This document shows positions 9,700 to 16,903 of a stretch of DNA of 64,000 bases, in pieces. Origin of the DNA: Pseudomonas chlororaphis (GTDB taxonomy: Bacteria; Pseudomonadota; Gammaproteobacteria; Pseudomonadales; Pseudomonadaceae); NCBI RefSeq assembly GCF_000783395.1, contig NZ_JSFK01000001.1, positions 765,176 to 829,175 of the forward strand, given 5' to 3'. Under the pieces are notes generated by a model. The model was not told the origin of the DNA. It saw nothing but the letters and a program-made list of their open reading frames with translations, and did not search any database. The position numbers and the translations under genes were made by a program. Position 1 is the stretch's first letter, and each line of letters starts with the position of its first letter.

Positions 9700-9803
9700 T
9701 CTGCGAGGCTCTGTTCTGAGTCTCGGTTTACCCTGGAACTGTTTTTACCGCGATGGCCGCCCGAATCCGGCGGCCGTCTGCACGGTTTGCGAAAGGTTTG
9801 AAG

Positions 9804-10736
9804 ATGCGCGTTCTGATTGCTGAACACGACCACGCGATATACGCCCGGCTGCTGCGTCAGGCAGCGCCCGAGCTTGAAGTACTGACCAGCGGCGACTCCG
9901 CCGAGCTGGCTCGGCAGGCGGCCGATTGCCCGGTGTGGCTTGGGCAACCGGATCTACTGGCGACCCTGCTGCGCCAAGGGCACCAGCCACAGTGGCTGCA
10001 ATCGACCTGGGCCGGCATTACGCCGTTACTCGCGGACGGTTTGCGCCGCGATTACCGTTTGACCCGTGCGGTGGGCATTTTCGGTCAGGTGATGGCCGAG
10101 TACGTGCTGACCTACATTCTCGGCCACGAGCGCGAAGTGCTGGCGCGCCTGGTCAGCCAGGTCGAGCGCAAGTGGGACAACCGCAGCGGCCAGAGCCTGG
10201 TCGGACGCAAAGTGCTGATCGTCGGCACGGGTGACATCGGCCAGAGCGTGGCGCAGTTCCTGCTGCCGTTCGGCATCGAGTTATATGGCATCGCCAGCAC
10301 TGCCCGCGAGCAGGTGCCGTTTGTCGAAGTCGGCTCGATGGCCGATCTGCCACGGCTGGTGGGCGAGGTGGATTACGTGGTCAATCTGCTGCCGAACACC
10401 GAACACACCCACGATATCTACGATGCGGCGCTGTTCAAGCAATTCAAACCGACCGGGTTGTTTATCAACGCCGGGCGTGGGGTCGCGGTGGTCGATGCCG
10501 ATCTGGTGGAGGCCCTGAAGGAAGGGCATCTGGCGGGGGCGGTGATCGACGTTTGCCGTCAGGAGCCACTGCCGCAACGGCATCCGTTCTGGACGGCGTG
10601 GGGCTTGCTGCTGACCGGGCACAGCTCGGCACCGACTTCGCCGGCGTTGATGGTGCAGTTGTTTGTCGAGAACCTGAAGGCGTATCAGGCGGGTGAGGCG
10701 TTGCGCGGGGAAGTGGATTTCAACCGCGGATATTGA
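9804..10736 (+). CDS. D-2-hydroxyacid dehydrogenase
   Basis: 310 residues of the NAD(P)-dependent D-isomer 2-hydroxyacid dehydrogenase family, which interconverts 2-oxoacids and D-2-hydroxyacids (glyoxylate/hydroxypyruvate reductase branch is likely). The dinucleotide fold motif VGTGDIGQ is near residue 136. The substrate-binding Arg is in NAGRGVAVVD near 230, and the catalytic Glu/His pair appears as CRQEPLP and GHSSAP near 255-275. The ATG at 9804 is preferred over an earlier in-frame start at 9753 because MRVLIAEHD is a proper family start. It is third in a run with rnd and ycgL. Confidence 0.9.
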   Translation: MRVLIAEHDHAIYARLLRQAAPELEVLTSGDSAELARQAADCPVWLGQPDLLATLLRQGHQPQWLQSTWAGITPLLADGLRRDYRLTRAVGIFGQVMAEYVLTYILGHEREVLARLVSQVERKWDNRSGQSLVGRKVLIVGTGDIGQSVAQFLLPFGIELYGIASTAREQVPFVEVGSMADLPRLVGEVDYVVNLLPNTEHTHDIYDAALFKQFKPTGLFINAGRGVAVVDADLVEALKEGHLAGAVIDVCRQEPLPQRHPFWTAWGLLLTGHSSAPTSPALMVQLFVENLKAYQAGEALRGEVDFNRGY

Positions 10737-10749
10737 TCTCCTTGCTTCA

Positions 10750-10854
10750 GATCGTTCCCACGATCCGCGTGGGAATGCAGCCGGGGACGCTCTGCGTCCC
10801 ATTGGAACGCGGAGCGTCCCTTGAGTCATTCCCACGCGGAGCGTGGGAACGATC
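10750..10854. repeat. Palindromic repeat, GATCGTTCCCACGC family
   Basis: Long inverted repeat with arms GATCGTTCCCACG...GGGAATGC and the complement, between the convergent dehydrogenase and nitroreductase genes. An inner GACGCTCTGCGTCC / GGAGCGTCC stem is present. Confidence 0.88.
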
Positions 10855-10868
10855 ATTTGCGGTGTGGC

Positions 10869-11462
10869 TTAGAGGGTGAAGTCGCCTTCAGCCGCCAGCT
10901 CGTTCAGCGGGCGACGTGGGCTCGGCTCTTCGCGAGCTTGCAGGTATTCAGCCAGCGTTGCCTTGTCACCGAGTTTGCCCACGGCCACCGCCGCGTGCAG
11001 CGCATAACCTTCAGGAATATTCAGCTCTTTGCGCGTCAGCTCCTGATCGAAACCGGCCATGCCGTGGGTGTGCCAGCCGCTGAGGCTCGCTTGCAGCGCC
11101 AGATGACCCCACGCCGAACCGGTGTCGAAGGTGTGCCACAACGCCGGGGTTTCCTCCGTCGCGCCGGGTGCAGTGAAGGTGGTTTTCGAAATCACGATCA
11201 CCAGCGCCGACGCATGCTGCGCCCAGCTACGGTTGAATTCATTGAGCAGGCCCAGATAACGCTCCCAGTTTGGCGTATCGCGACGCGCATACAGGAAACG
11301 CCAAGGCTGCGAGTTGTACGCCGAGGGCGCCCAGCGGGCCGCTTCGAAGAAACTCAGCAGGGTTTCTTGCGGGATCGCTTCGCCGGTGAAGGCGCGCGGT
11401 GACCAGCGGTCGGTGAATTGCGGGTGAATGGCGTAATCGGCAACGCGAGGGTTGGCACTCAT
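10869..11462 (-). CDS. Nitroreductase-family FMN oxidoreductase
   Basis: 197 residues. The FMN-binding opening WSPRAFTGEAIP and the AARWAPSAYNSQPWRF segment are typical of the nitroreductase fold; such enzymes use NAD(P)H to reduce nitro, quinone or flavin substrates. The start at 11462 follows AAGGAATCTCTCG; a longer reading from 11501 lacks support. The in vivo substrate is unknown. It is convergent with the dehydrogenase and divergent from the YcgN-type gene. Confidence 0.88.
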   Translation of the reverse strand: MSANPRVADYAIHPQFTDRWSPRAFTGEAIPQETLLSFFEAARWAPSAYNSQPWRFLYARRDTPNWERYLGLLNEFNRSWAQHASALVIVISKTTFTAPGATEETPALWHTFDTGSAWGHLALQASLSGWHTHGMAGFDQELTRKELNIPEGYALHAAVAVGKLGDKATLAEYLQAREEPSPRRPLNELAAEGDFTL

Positions 11463-11741
11463 CGAGAGATTCCTTGCTACGTTTGAGTCAGGGATTTGCA
11501 TGAAAACCCGGCGGGATCAGTTGCGCTGAACGATGGGGTTTTCCGAGCCTGAGGGTTCACCACAATGCAACGCGGTCGAGCGTTAATGGCTTGCGGGCAA
11601 GGCTCCTTGCGACTGGCAAAGCTACGCGCCGGCACAAAAACTGACAAGTCCCGCACAACCGGCAGTCGCCAACGCTTGGCCCGCAAGGCCTTGAGCACTA
11701 GACTGGCGGCCTTTTCACCACCTGATGTTGATGCTTGAGCC

Positions 11742-12191
11742 ATGGCCGCCGAAGTCGAACCGTTCTGGAAACGCAAAACCCTCGATCAGCTGAATCACCA
11801 GGAATGGGAATCGCTGTGCGACGGCTGTGGTCTGTGCTGCCTGCAAAAGCTCGAGGATGAGGAAGACAACAGCGTTTACTACACGCGCATCGCCTGCAAA
11901 CTGCTGGACCTGAAAACCTGCCAGTGCAGCGATTACCCGAACCGCATCAAATTTGTCCCGGACTGCATCCAGCTCACCCCGGGCCAGGCCGAAGAATTCA
12001 AATGGCTGCCGCCGACCTGCGGCTATCGACTGGTCAGCGAAGGCAAGGATCTGCCGTTGTGGCACCACTTGGTTTGCGGCGATCGCGACGCGGTGCACCA
12101 CGAGCGGATTTCCCAGTCCGGGCGCATGCTCGCCGAAGGCAGCGTGCCGGAAGATGACTGGGAAGATCACCTGATTTTCCGCGCAGGTTAA
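11742..12191 (+). CDS. YcgN-family cysteine cluster protein
   Basis: 149 residues of the UPF0260/YkgJ-like group defined by a Cys cluster. Visible cysteines are CDGCGLCC near residue 27, [15 protein letters not shown] near 50, and later CxQ and CGYR motifs, consistent with metal or Fe-S binding. The reaction is not known for the family. It sits with rnd and ycgL in many gamma-proteobacteria, a conserved neighbourhood of unknown meaning. The stop is 35 bases before the next gene. Confidence 0.9.
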   Translation: MAAEVEPFWKRKTLDQLNHQEWESLCDGCGLCCLQKLEDEEDNSVYYTRIACKLLDLKTCQCSDYPNRIKFVPDCIQLTPGQAEEFKWLPPTCGYRLVSEGKDLPLWHHLVCGDRDAVHHERISQSGRMLAEGSVPEDDWEDHLIFRAG

Positions 12192-12226
12192 ACACCTGCT
12201 GTTCCAAGCTTTACCAAGGAGTGCGT

Positions 12227-13456
12227 ATGGCTGTCGGATTGCCGCAGGCGTTGATGGTTGCGCTGCTGGCGTTGAGCGCGCCGGTTTGGGCGGCGAAGAA
12301 AGTCGATCTGGATTATCACGTGCGCCTGTTGCCACAGAGCGATCAGGCCGAAGTGCGTCTGACCCTGGCCAAAGGCGAGGCGGTGCGCAGCCTGGATTTC
12401 GACCTTGGCGATGGCAGCCATTACTCTGATTTCAAGGCCGACGGCCAATGGCTGCTGACCCCGGGCAAAAACGCACGGGGCGTCTGGCGCCCGACCAGTG
12501 ACAAGGCCAGCCTGACCTACCGCGTACGCATCAGCCATGGCCGCAAGAACGGCAGCTTCGACACGCGCATGACCCCGACTTGGGCGTTGATGCGTGGCGA
12601 CGAACTGGTGCCGCCAGCCAAACTCGATCAGCAGGACGGCACCGAACTGGTCGCGCGGCTGCAATTCGACTTGCCCGACGGTTGGAGGAGCATCGAAACC
12701 GCTTGGCCGCGCATCGGCAAAAACCAGTTTCGTATCGATAACCCGTCACGGCTGTTCGACCGTCCGACCGGCTGGATGCTCGCCGGCCACCTCGGCAGCC
12801 GCCGCACACGCTTGGGCGAAACCGAAGTCACCGTGGCCTCGCCGCAAGGGCAGGGCATGCGCCGAATGGATGTGCTGACGTTGCTGACATTCGTCTGGCC
12901 GCAGGTGCAGGCGGTTTATCCACGCCATCCGAGCAAACTATTGATCGTCGGCGCCAACGACCCGATGTGGCGCGGCAGCCTCGGTGCGCATGAATCCATT
13001 TACGTGAACACGCGATTGCCGCTGGTCAGCGAAAGCGGCAGCAGTGCGCTGGTACGTGAACTGGCGCAGGTGTTCGGGCGCATTAACGACGAGCAGCGCA
13101 GTGACTGGATCAGCGAGGGGGTTGCCGAGTATTACGCCATTGAACTGGTGCGCCGTGCGGGTGGCATGAGCGATGAGCGCTATCAGAGTCTGCAGGCGAA
13201 ACTGGCCAGGGACAGCCAGAAAGTCACGACGCTGCGCGGCGAACAGATCAGCCCGGCGCAGGTGGCGAAAGCGGTGGTGGTGTTGCAGGAGCTGGATCGC
13301 GAGATTCGCTTGAAGACGCGCAACAAGCGTTCGCTGGATGATGTATTGCGTGGGGCGATGCATCTGGGGACGGTGAGTACCAAGGCGTTTGTGCAACTGG
13401 CCGAGAGCGTTCTCGGTGAGTCCTCAAAAGTCCTCGATACCACGTTACTTCAGTAA
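12227..13456 (+). CDS. Exported peptidase-like protein lacking the zinc motif
   Basis: 409 residues with a cleavable signal peptide (ALMVALLALSAPVWA). The mid to C-terminal part resembles the gluzincin fold of M1/M61 peptidases: a Glu-containing SEGVAEYYAIELV helix is present near residue 300. Where a HExxH zinc site is expected, however, the sequence reads RELAQ. This suggests a catalytically dead, periplasmic peptidase-like binding protein. ATG 12227 follows AAGGA; a GTG six bases earlier is less likely. It probably shares a transcript with the YcgN-type gene. The family call is my reading, not a search result. Confidence 0.72.
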   Translation: MAVGLPQALMVALLALSAPVWAAKKVDLDYHVRLLPQSDQAEVRLTLAKGEAVRSLDFDLGDGSHYSDFKADGQWLLTPGKNARGVWRPTSDKASLTYRVRISHGRKNGSFDTRMTPTWALMRGDELVPPAKLDQQDGTELVARLQFDLPDGWRSIETAWPRIGKNQFRIDNPSRLFDRPTGWMLAGHLGSRRTRLGETEVTVASPQGQGMRRMDVLTLLTFVWPQVQAVYPRHPSKLLIVGANDPMWRGSLGAHESIYVNTRLPLVSESGSSALVRELAQVFGRINDEQRSDWISEGVAEYYAIELVRRAGGMSDERYQSLQAKLARDSQKVTTLRGEQISPAQVAKAVVVLQELDREIRLKTRNKRSLDDVLRGAMHLGTVSTKAFVQLAESVLGESSKVLDTTLLQ

Positions 13457-13462
13457 CACCGC

Positions 13463-13594
13463 CATCGCTGGCAAGCCAGCTCCCACAGTGTTTTGGGTTG
13501 GGCACAAATCAGTGCACAACCCATAAACCTATTTGGACTGGGCACAAATTCTGTGGTCTCCACAGAACCTGTGGGAGCTGGCTTGCCAGCGATG
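13463..13594. repeat. REP pair, GCTGGCTTGCCAGC variant
   Basis: Inverted pair CATCGCTGGCAAGCCAGCTCCCAC ... GTGGGAGCTGGCTTGCCAGCGATG with a 79-base spacer. The spacer holds a partial direct repeat (TTGGGCACAAAT and CTGGGCACAAAT). It lies between convergent genes. Confidence 0.88.
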
Positions 13595-13623
13595 AGGCCA
13601 TCAGCCCCACCGCAAATCTCGGA

Positions 13624-14001
13624 TCAAACCCCGGCTTTCGGCGATTTCACCGAATCATTGCCAGTCACGGTAGCCGTCTTGGTCGCCGCCTCGGCATTGG
13701 CCTTGAGCTTGCTCAACTCTTCTCCGGCGCGTTCGATCTTCGCCCGCACGTTATTCATGTCCTGACGACTCTTCTCGATCAGGCTTTTCACCGAGCTGTG
13801 CCCGGTAATCCCGCGGGCCATGGCCACGCCGCCAATCGCCACCTGAATCAAGCCGAACACACCGCCACGGCGCAGGCCTTTGCCGACCATGATCACGCCG
13901 CCCGCGAGCGAGCCGATGCGCTCCCAGCCTTCGACGTTCTGCTCGGAATGGCTCTGGAACGGGGTGGATTCGATGCGTTCGACACGTTTGAGCTCGGTCA
14001 T
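13624..14001 (-). CDS. DUF2892 / YgaP-like membrane protein
   Basis: 125 residues. Residues about 25-70 (ERIGSLAGGVIMVGKGLRRGG then VFGLIQVAIGGVAMARGITGHS) form the two short hydrophobic segments of the YgaP-like transmembrane domain. The C-terminal third is a charged helix, probably a coiled coil (KSRQDMNNVRAKIERAGEELSKLKA). The start at 14001 follows GGAGA; the longer reading from 14067 lacks a good site. Function unknown; probably an inner-membrane protein of the general stress-associated kind. Confidence 0.78.
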   Translation of the reverse strand: MTELKRVERIESTPFQSHSEQNVEGWERIGSLAGGVIMVGKGLRRGGVFGLIQVAIGGVAMARGITGHSSVKSLIEKSRQDMNNVRAKIERAGEELSKLKANAEAATKTATVTGNDSVKSPKAGV

Positions 14002-14082
14002 GATCTTTCTCCAGGCAATGAGTAATCGATAAACAAGCTGACTGCCGGAGCGGTCAGCTCGTTCCATCGAATATGCGGTGTT

Positions 14083-14553
14083 TCAGCGGAATTTCGGCCC
14101 GGAGCGGGTGTTCAAGCCTTTGGCCATGCGGTCGTAGAGCACGACGTTGACGGTGGCGGCGAGGTTCATGCAGCCGGTGGTCGGGATGTACACGACGTCT
14201 TCGCACCAGTCGCGGATCTCTTTATCCAGCGAGCCGTCTTCCGGGCCGAAGATGTACAGGGCGCGATCCGGGTGAGTGTACTCAGGCAGCGGGCGGGCGC
14301 CCTCGACCAGTTCCACGGCGACCGGCACGCAGTTGAGCGGGAGGATCTTTTTCAGATCGTCGATGCCGATCAGCGGGATGTCGTAGTGCACGCGTTTGGT
14401 ATCAGTGACGAAGTCGGCGGCGCGTTCATAACGCTTGCCGGTGTAGAACACCGAGGCCACGCCATAGCAGCCTGCGGCGCGCATCACCGAACCGACGTTC
14501 TCCGGTGATTTGGGGTTATACAAACCAATGCAGCTGTACCGTTTGTCTGCCAC
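14083..14553 (-). CDS. TrmH/SpoU-type RNA methyltransferase
   Basis: 156 residues from GTG 14553 (VADKRYSCIGLYNPKSPENVG). The SPOUT family uses S-adenosylmethionine to 2'-O-methylate ribose in RNA. Motif 1 (NPKSPENVGSVMRAA), motif 2 (IFGPEDGSLDKEI) and motif 3 (IPTTGCMNLAATVNVVLYD) are all present; together they form the trefoil-knot cofactor site. An in-frame ATG at 14604 would add 17 residues but lacks a clear ribosome site. The RNA target cannot be told. No operon partner is obvious. Confidence 0.9.
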   Translation of the reverse strand: MADKRYSCIGLYNPKSPENVGSVMRAAGCYGVASVFYTGKRYERAADFVTDTKRVHYDIPLIGIDDLKKILPLNCVPVAVELVEGARPLPEYTHPDRALYIFGPEDGSLDKEIRDWCEDVVYIPTTGCMNLAATVNVVLYDRMAKGLNTRSGPKFR

Positions 14554-14642
14554 GAGCGGGGTGCCTTCGGGAAAAAGAGCGCGATTATACGGGGATTGGG
14601 GCATGGGTGGCAGGTTCGAGATCTGCGGTGTCTGCTCTGGCC

Positions 14643-14738
14643 CTATCGCTGGCAAGCCAGCTCCCACAGGGATCTCGGGTGTTCACAAAATTTGTGAGCG
14701 ATCAAAATCATTGTGGGAGCTGGCTTGCCAGCGATGAG
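14643..14738. repeat. REP pair, GCTGGCTTGCCAGC variant
   Basis: CTATCGCTGGCAAGCCAGCTCCCAC and its inverted partner ending GCGATGAG, between the RNA methyltransferase start and the YajD-type gene. Confidence 0.88.
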
Positions 14739-14758
14739 GCCAGTTCAGGCAATGAAGA

Positions 14759-15130
14759 TCAGTCTTCTTTCTTCATCAACCCGGCCAGTGCGGCAAACGG
14801 GTTATGCGTGGCCTTGGCAATCTTCGGCGTGCTCAGCGAGCCTTCGCTGAAGTACTGCTGGTCGGTATAGCGCGAGTGTTCGTTGTCGTGGCAATACAGG
14901 CACAACAATTCCCAGTTCGAGCCGTCCTGCGGGTTGTTGTCGTGGTTGTGGTCGCGGTGGTGCACGGTCAGTTCGCTCAGGCGCTTGCCGGAAAACTCAC
15001 GGGTGCAGCGGCCACAGACGTGCGGGTACATCTTCAGGGCCTTGTCGCGGTAGCCCATTTCCTTGTCGCGCTGGTTGTCGGCGAGGATGCGATCCAGCTT
15101 CGACGTGTTGGTTGGGGTGGACGAACTCAT
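14759..15130 (-). CDS. YajD-family HNH nuclease
   Basis: 123 residues. The HNH signature is readable: two CxxC pairs (CGRCTREF near residue 40 and CLYCHDN near 78) flank the core LTVHHRDHNHDNNP. E. coli YajD is a small HNH protein with broad occurrence and unclear biological role; a DNA-nicking or repair role is inference. It appears single-gene, with a REP pair after the stop and the methyltransferase-like gene upstream. Confidence 0.92.
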   Translation of the reverse strand: MSSSTPTNTSKLDRILADNQRDKEMGYRDKALKMYPHVCGRCTREFSGKRLSELTVHHRDHNHDNNPQDGSNWELLCLYCHDNEHSRYTDQQYFSEGSLSTPKIAKATHNPFAALAGLMKKED

Positions 15131-15178
15131 GGGTTCACCTTTGTAAAAGACTAATGACGGTTATGCGCAGAGTTTAGC

Positions 15179-15865
15179 TCAGCCCTTGAGCTTCTCGGCA
15201 ATCCAGATCGTGTGGCGCGTACCCTTGTTGCCGTGGGCGAAGACCTGGACTTCTTCGGCCTTGAAGCCGGCCTTCTTCAATTTGTCGGAAAACAGCCGAT
15301 CGGCGCTGGCCGACCACACGGCGAGCACGCCTTTGGGACGCAGGGCCTTGGCGCAGGCATTCAGACCGGCGGCGGAGTACAGCCAACTGTTGGCCTTCTG
15401 CGTCAGGCCTTCGGGGCCGTTGTCGACGTCGAGCATGATCGCATCGAAACCGTTTGGCTCGCTCTGCAGCACCTTGGCCACGTCTTCCTGACGGATCACC
15501 GTGCGCGGATCGAGGAGCGGGCGGCCGGACTTTTCCCCGAGCGGGCCACGGTTCCACTCGACCACGCCGGGGACCAGTTCCGCGACCACCACTTCGGCAG
15601 TCTTGCCCAGATGCTTGAGCGCCGAGGCGAGGGTGAAACCCATGCCCAGACCGCCGATCAACACCCGCGAATCCGCCCGGCCAGCGACCTTGCGGCAAGG
15701 AATCTCGGCCAGCGCATCTTCGGAACCGTGCATGCGCGTGTTCATCAATTGCCCGCCGTCGCCGCCCTGAATCTTGATGACGAAATCCTCGCCATACTCG
15801 AACAGGCACAGGGCACCGCCGCTTTCAGGGATCGGGGTGGTGTCGAGCAGAACGAAACGTTTCAT
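15179..15865 (-). CDS. Spermidine-synthase-like methyltransferase-fold protein
   Basis: 228 residues with a class I Rossmann SAM-binding fold: VLIGGLGMGFTLASAL near residue 68 is the glycine-rich loop, and FDAIMLDVDNGPEG near 140 follows strand 4. Overall it resembles spermidine-synthase-like proteins, but it lacks a clear N-terminal beta-hairpin tetramer domain and no speD gene is near. Polyamine synthesis is therefore doubtful and a small-molecule methyltransferase is equally possible. Single gene, next to yajD. Confidence 0.8.
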   Translation of the reverse strand: MKRFVLLDTTPIPESGGALCLFEYGEDFVIKIQGGDGGQLMNTRMHGSEDALAEIPCRKVAGRADSRVLIGGLGMGFTLASALKHLGKTAEVVVAELVPGVVEWNRGPLGEKSGRPLLDPRTVIRQEDVAKVLQSEPNGFDAIMLDVDNGPEGLTQKANSWLYSAAGLNACAKALRPKGVLAVWSASADRLFSDKLKKAGFKAEEVQVFAHGNKGTRHTIWIAEKLKG

Positions 15866-15945
15866 GGAAATCTCTACAAGGGGGAAGGCAAGCAGGCCCG
15901 TTGGGAGTAGCCTGAGCGCAGACTAGAGGCCAAACGGAGCCCTTG

Positions 15946-16230
15946 ATGAAGCGCACCATTCTAACGGTCATTGCCCTGGCCGCGCTCTCGATTACTGCAG
16001 TGCAGGCGCAACAGATAATTCCGGTCAGCCCGGCGCCGCAACCCGGCGCGCCCGGTACTGCAACGCCGACACCGTACCCGCAGATCACGCCGATCACCAT
16101 TCCCAAGTCCGGCGCTGGCAGTGGCAGCCCGCCGCTGGTGCCGATCGAAATGCCCAGCCCGCCGAGCAAGGATCAGCCAGTGCCGGGGATCGAGCCGACC
16201 GGCACCAAGGCAAAATCCCCCGGGAGTTAA
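15946..16230 (+). CDS. Small secreted proline-rich protein
   Basis: 94 residues. A clear signal peptide (RTILTVIALAALSITAVQA) precedes a low-complexity mature region rich in Pro, Gly, Ser and Thr (PAPQPGAPGTATPTPYPQ). No domain is recognised; the mature chain is probably disordered in the periplasm. The ATG at 15946 follows CGGAG; a TTG three bases earlier is possible. Its stop overlaps the stop of the convergent cNMP-binding gene by four bases. Confidence 0.72.
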   Translation: MKRTILTVIALAALSITAVQAQQIIPVSPAPQPGAPGTATPTPYPQITPITIPKSGAGSGSPPLVPIEMPSPPSKDQPVPGIEPTGTKAKSPGS

Positions 16231-16700
16231 ACCTGTTGCGCCGCCAGTTGGCCGTCGGCCATGCGCAGGCGTTTCGACAGGGAGACGGCGAGGGCGCGGA
16301 TGATCTTTGCGGCAATCTTCGGCGCGTCGTTGAGCATTTTTTCCAGCGAATCCTTGCCGAGGTTCAGCAGTTGGCAGTTGCTCGCCGCGATGCAGGTCGC
16401 CGAACGGCGTTCGCCGTCGAGCACAGCCATTTCACCGAACGCCCGACCGCTGCGCAGGGTGGCCATGGTGATCACCTGACCGTCGGGCCCGGTTTTCTGC
16501 ACGGCGACTTGGCCGGTGTGGAGGATGCACATGAAACTGCCGGCATCGCCCTCGCGGAAAATCGCCTCGCCTTCGGCCACGGTGCTGATGCTGAAGTAGC
16601 CGGAAGCGGCTGCAAAGTCGGCCAGCTGCAATTGATCGAACAGGCCACAGTCCATCAGCCAGTCGCGGATTTCGTTGTTCAGGAAGGTCGGTTCTGACAT
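16227..16700 (-). CDS. Cyclic-nucleotide-binding domain protein without HTH
   Basis: 157 residues that are essentially one Crp-type cNMP-binding domain. The phosphate-binding cassette is visible as FGEMAVLDGERRSAT near residue 92, and the beta-roll glycine turn is EGDAGSFMCIL. No C-terminal winged helix follows; the chain ends in a helix (IIRALAVSLSKRLRMADGQ). It therefore looks like a ligand sensor or adaptor acting through protein contacts, not a DNA-binding regulator. Ligand (cAMP, c-di-GMP or none) is unknown. Confidence 0.87.
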   Translation of the reverse strand: MSEPTFLNNEIRDWLMDCGLFDQLQLADFAAASGYFSISTVAEGEAIFREGDAGSFMCILHTGQVAVQKTGPDGQVITMATLRSGRAFGEMAVLDGERRSATCIAASNCQLLNLGKDSLEKMLNDAPKIAAKIIRALAVSLSKRLRMADGQLAAQQV

Positions 16701-16750
16701 GTCGTCACGGTCTTTTTGTTTTCACATTTTCAAGGCTGTACACCGCCCCT

Positions 16751-16837
16751 GTGGGAGCGAGCCTGCTCGCGAAAGCGTAGTGTCAGTCACCGACGATGTG
16801 GATGACAGGTCGCATTCGCGAGCAGGCTCGCTCCCAC
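16751..16837. repeat. REP pair, GTGGGAGCGAGC family
   Basis: Inverted pair of GTGGGAGCGAGCCTGCTCGCG-type REP sequences between the cNMP-binding gene and the ptrB stop. Confidence 0.9.
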
Positions 16838-16903
16838 AAAGGGATCTCGGGTGTATCGGCCTCTCGGGTCTGGAATTAAGACCCAAGTGACCGACGGAGT
16901 TCC

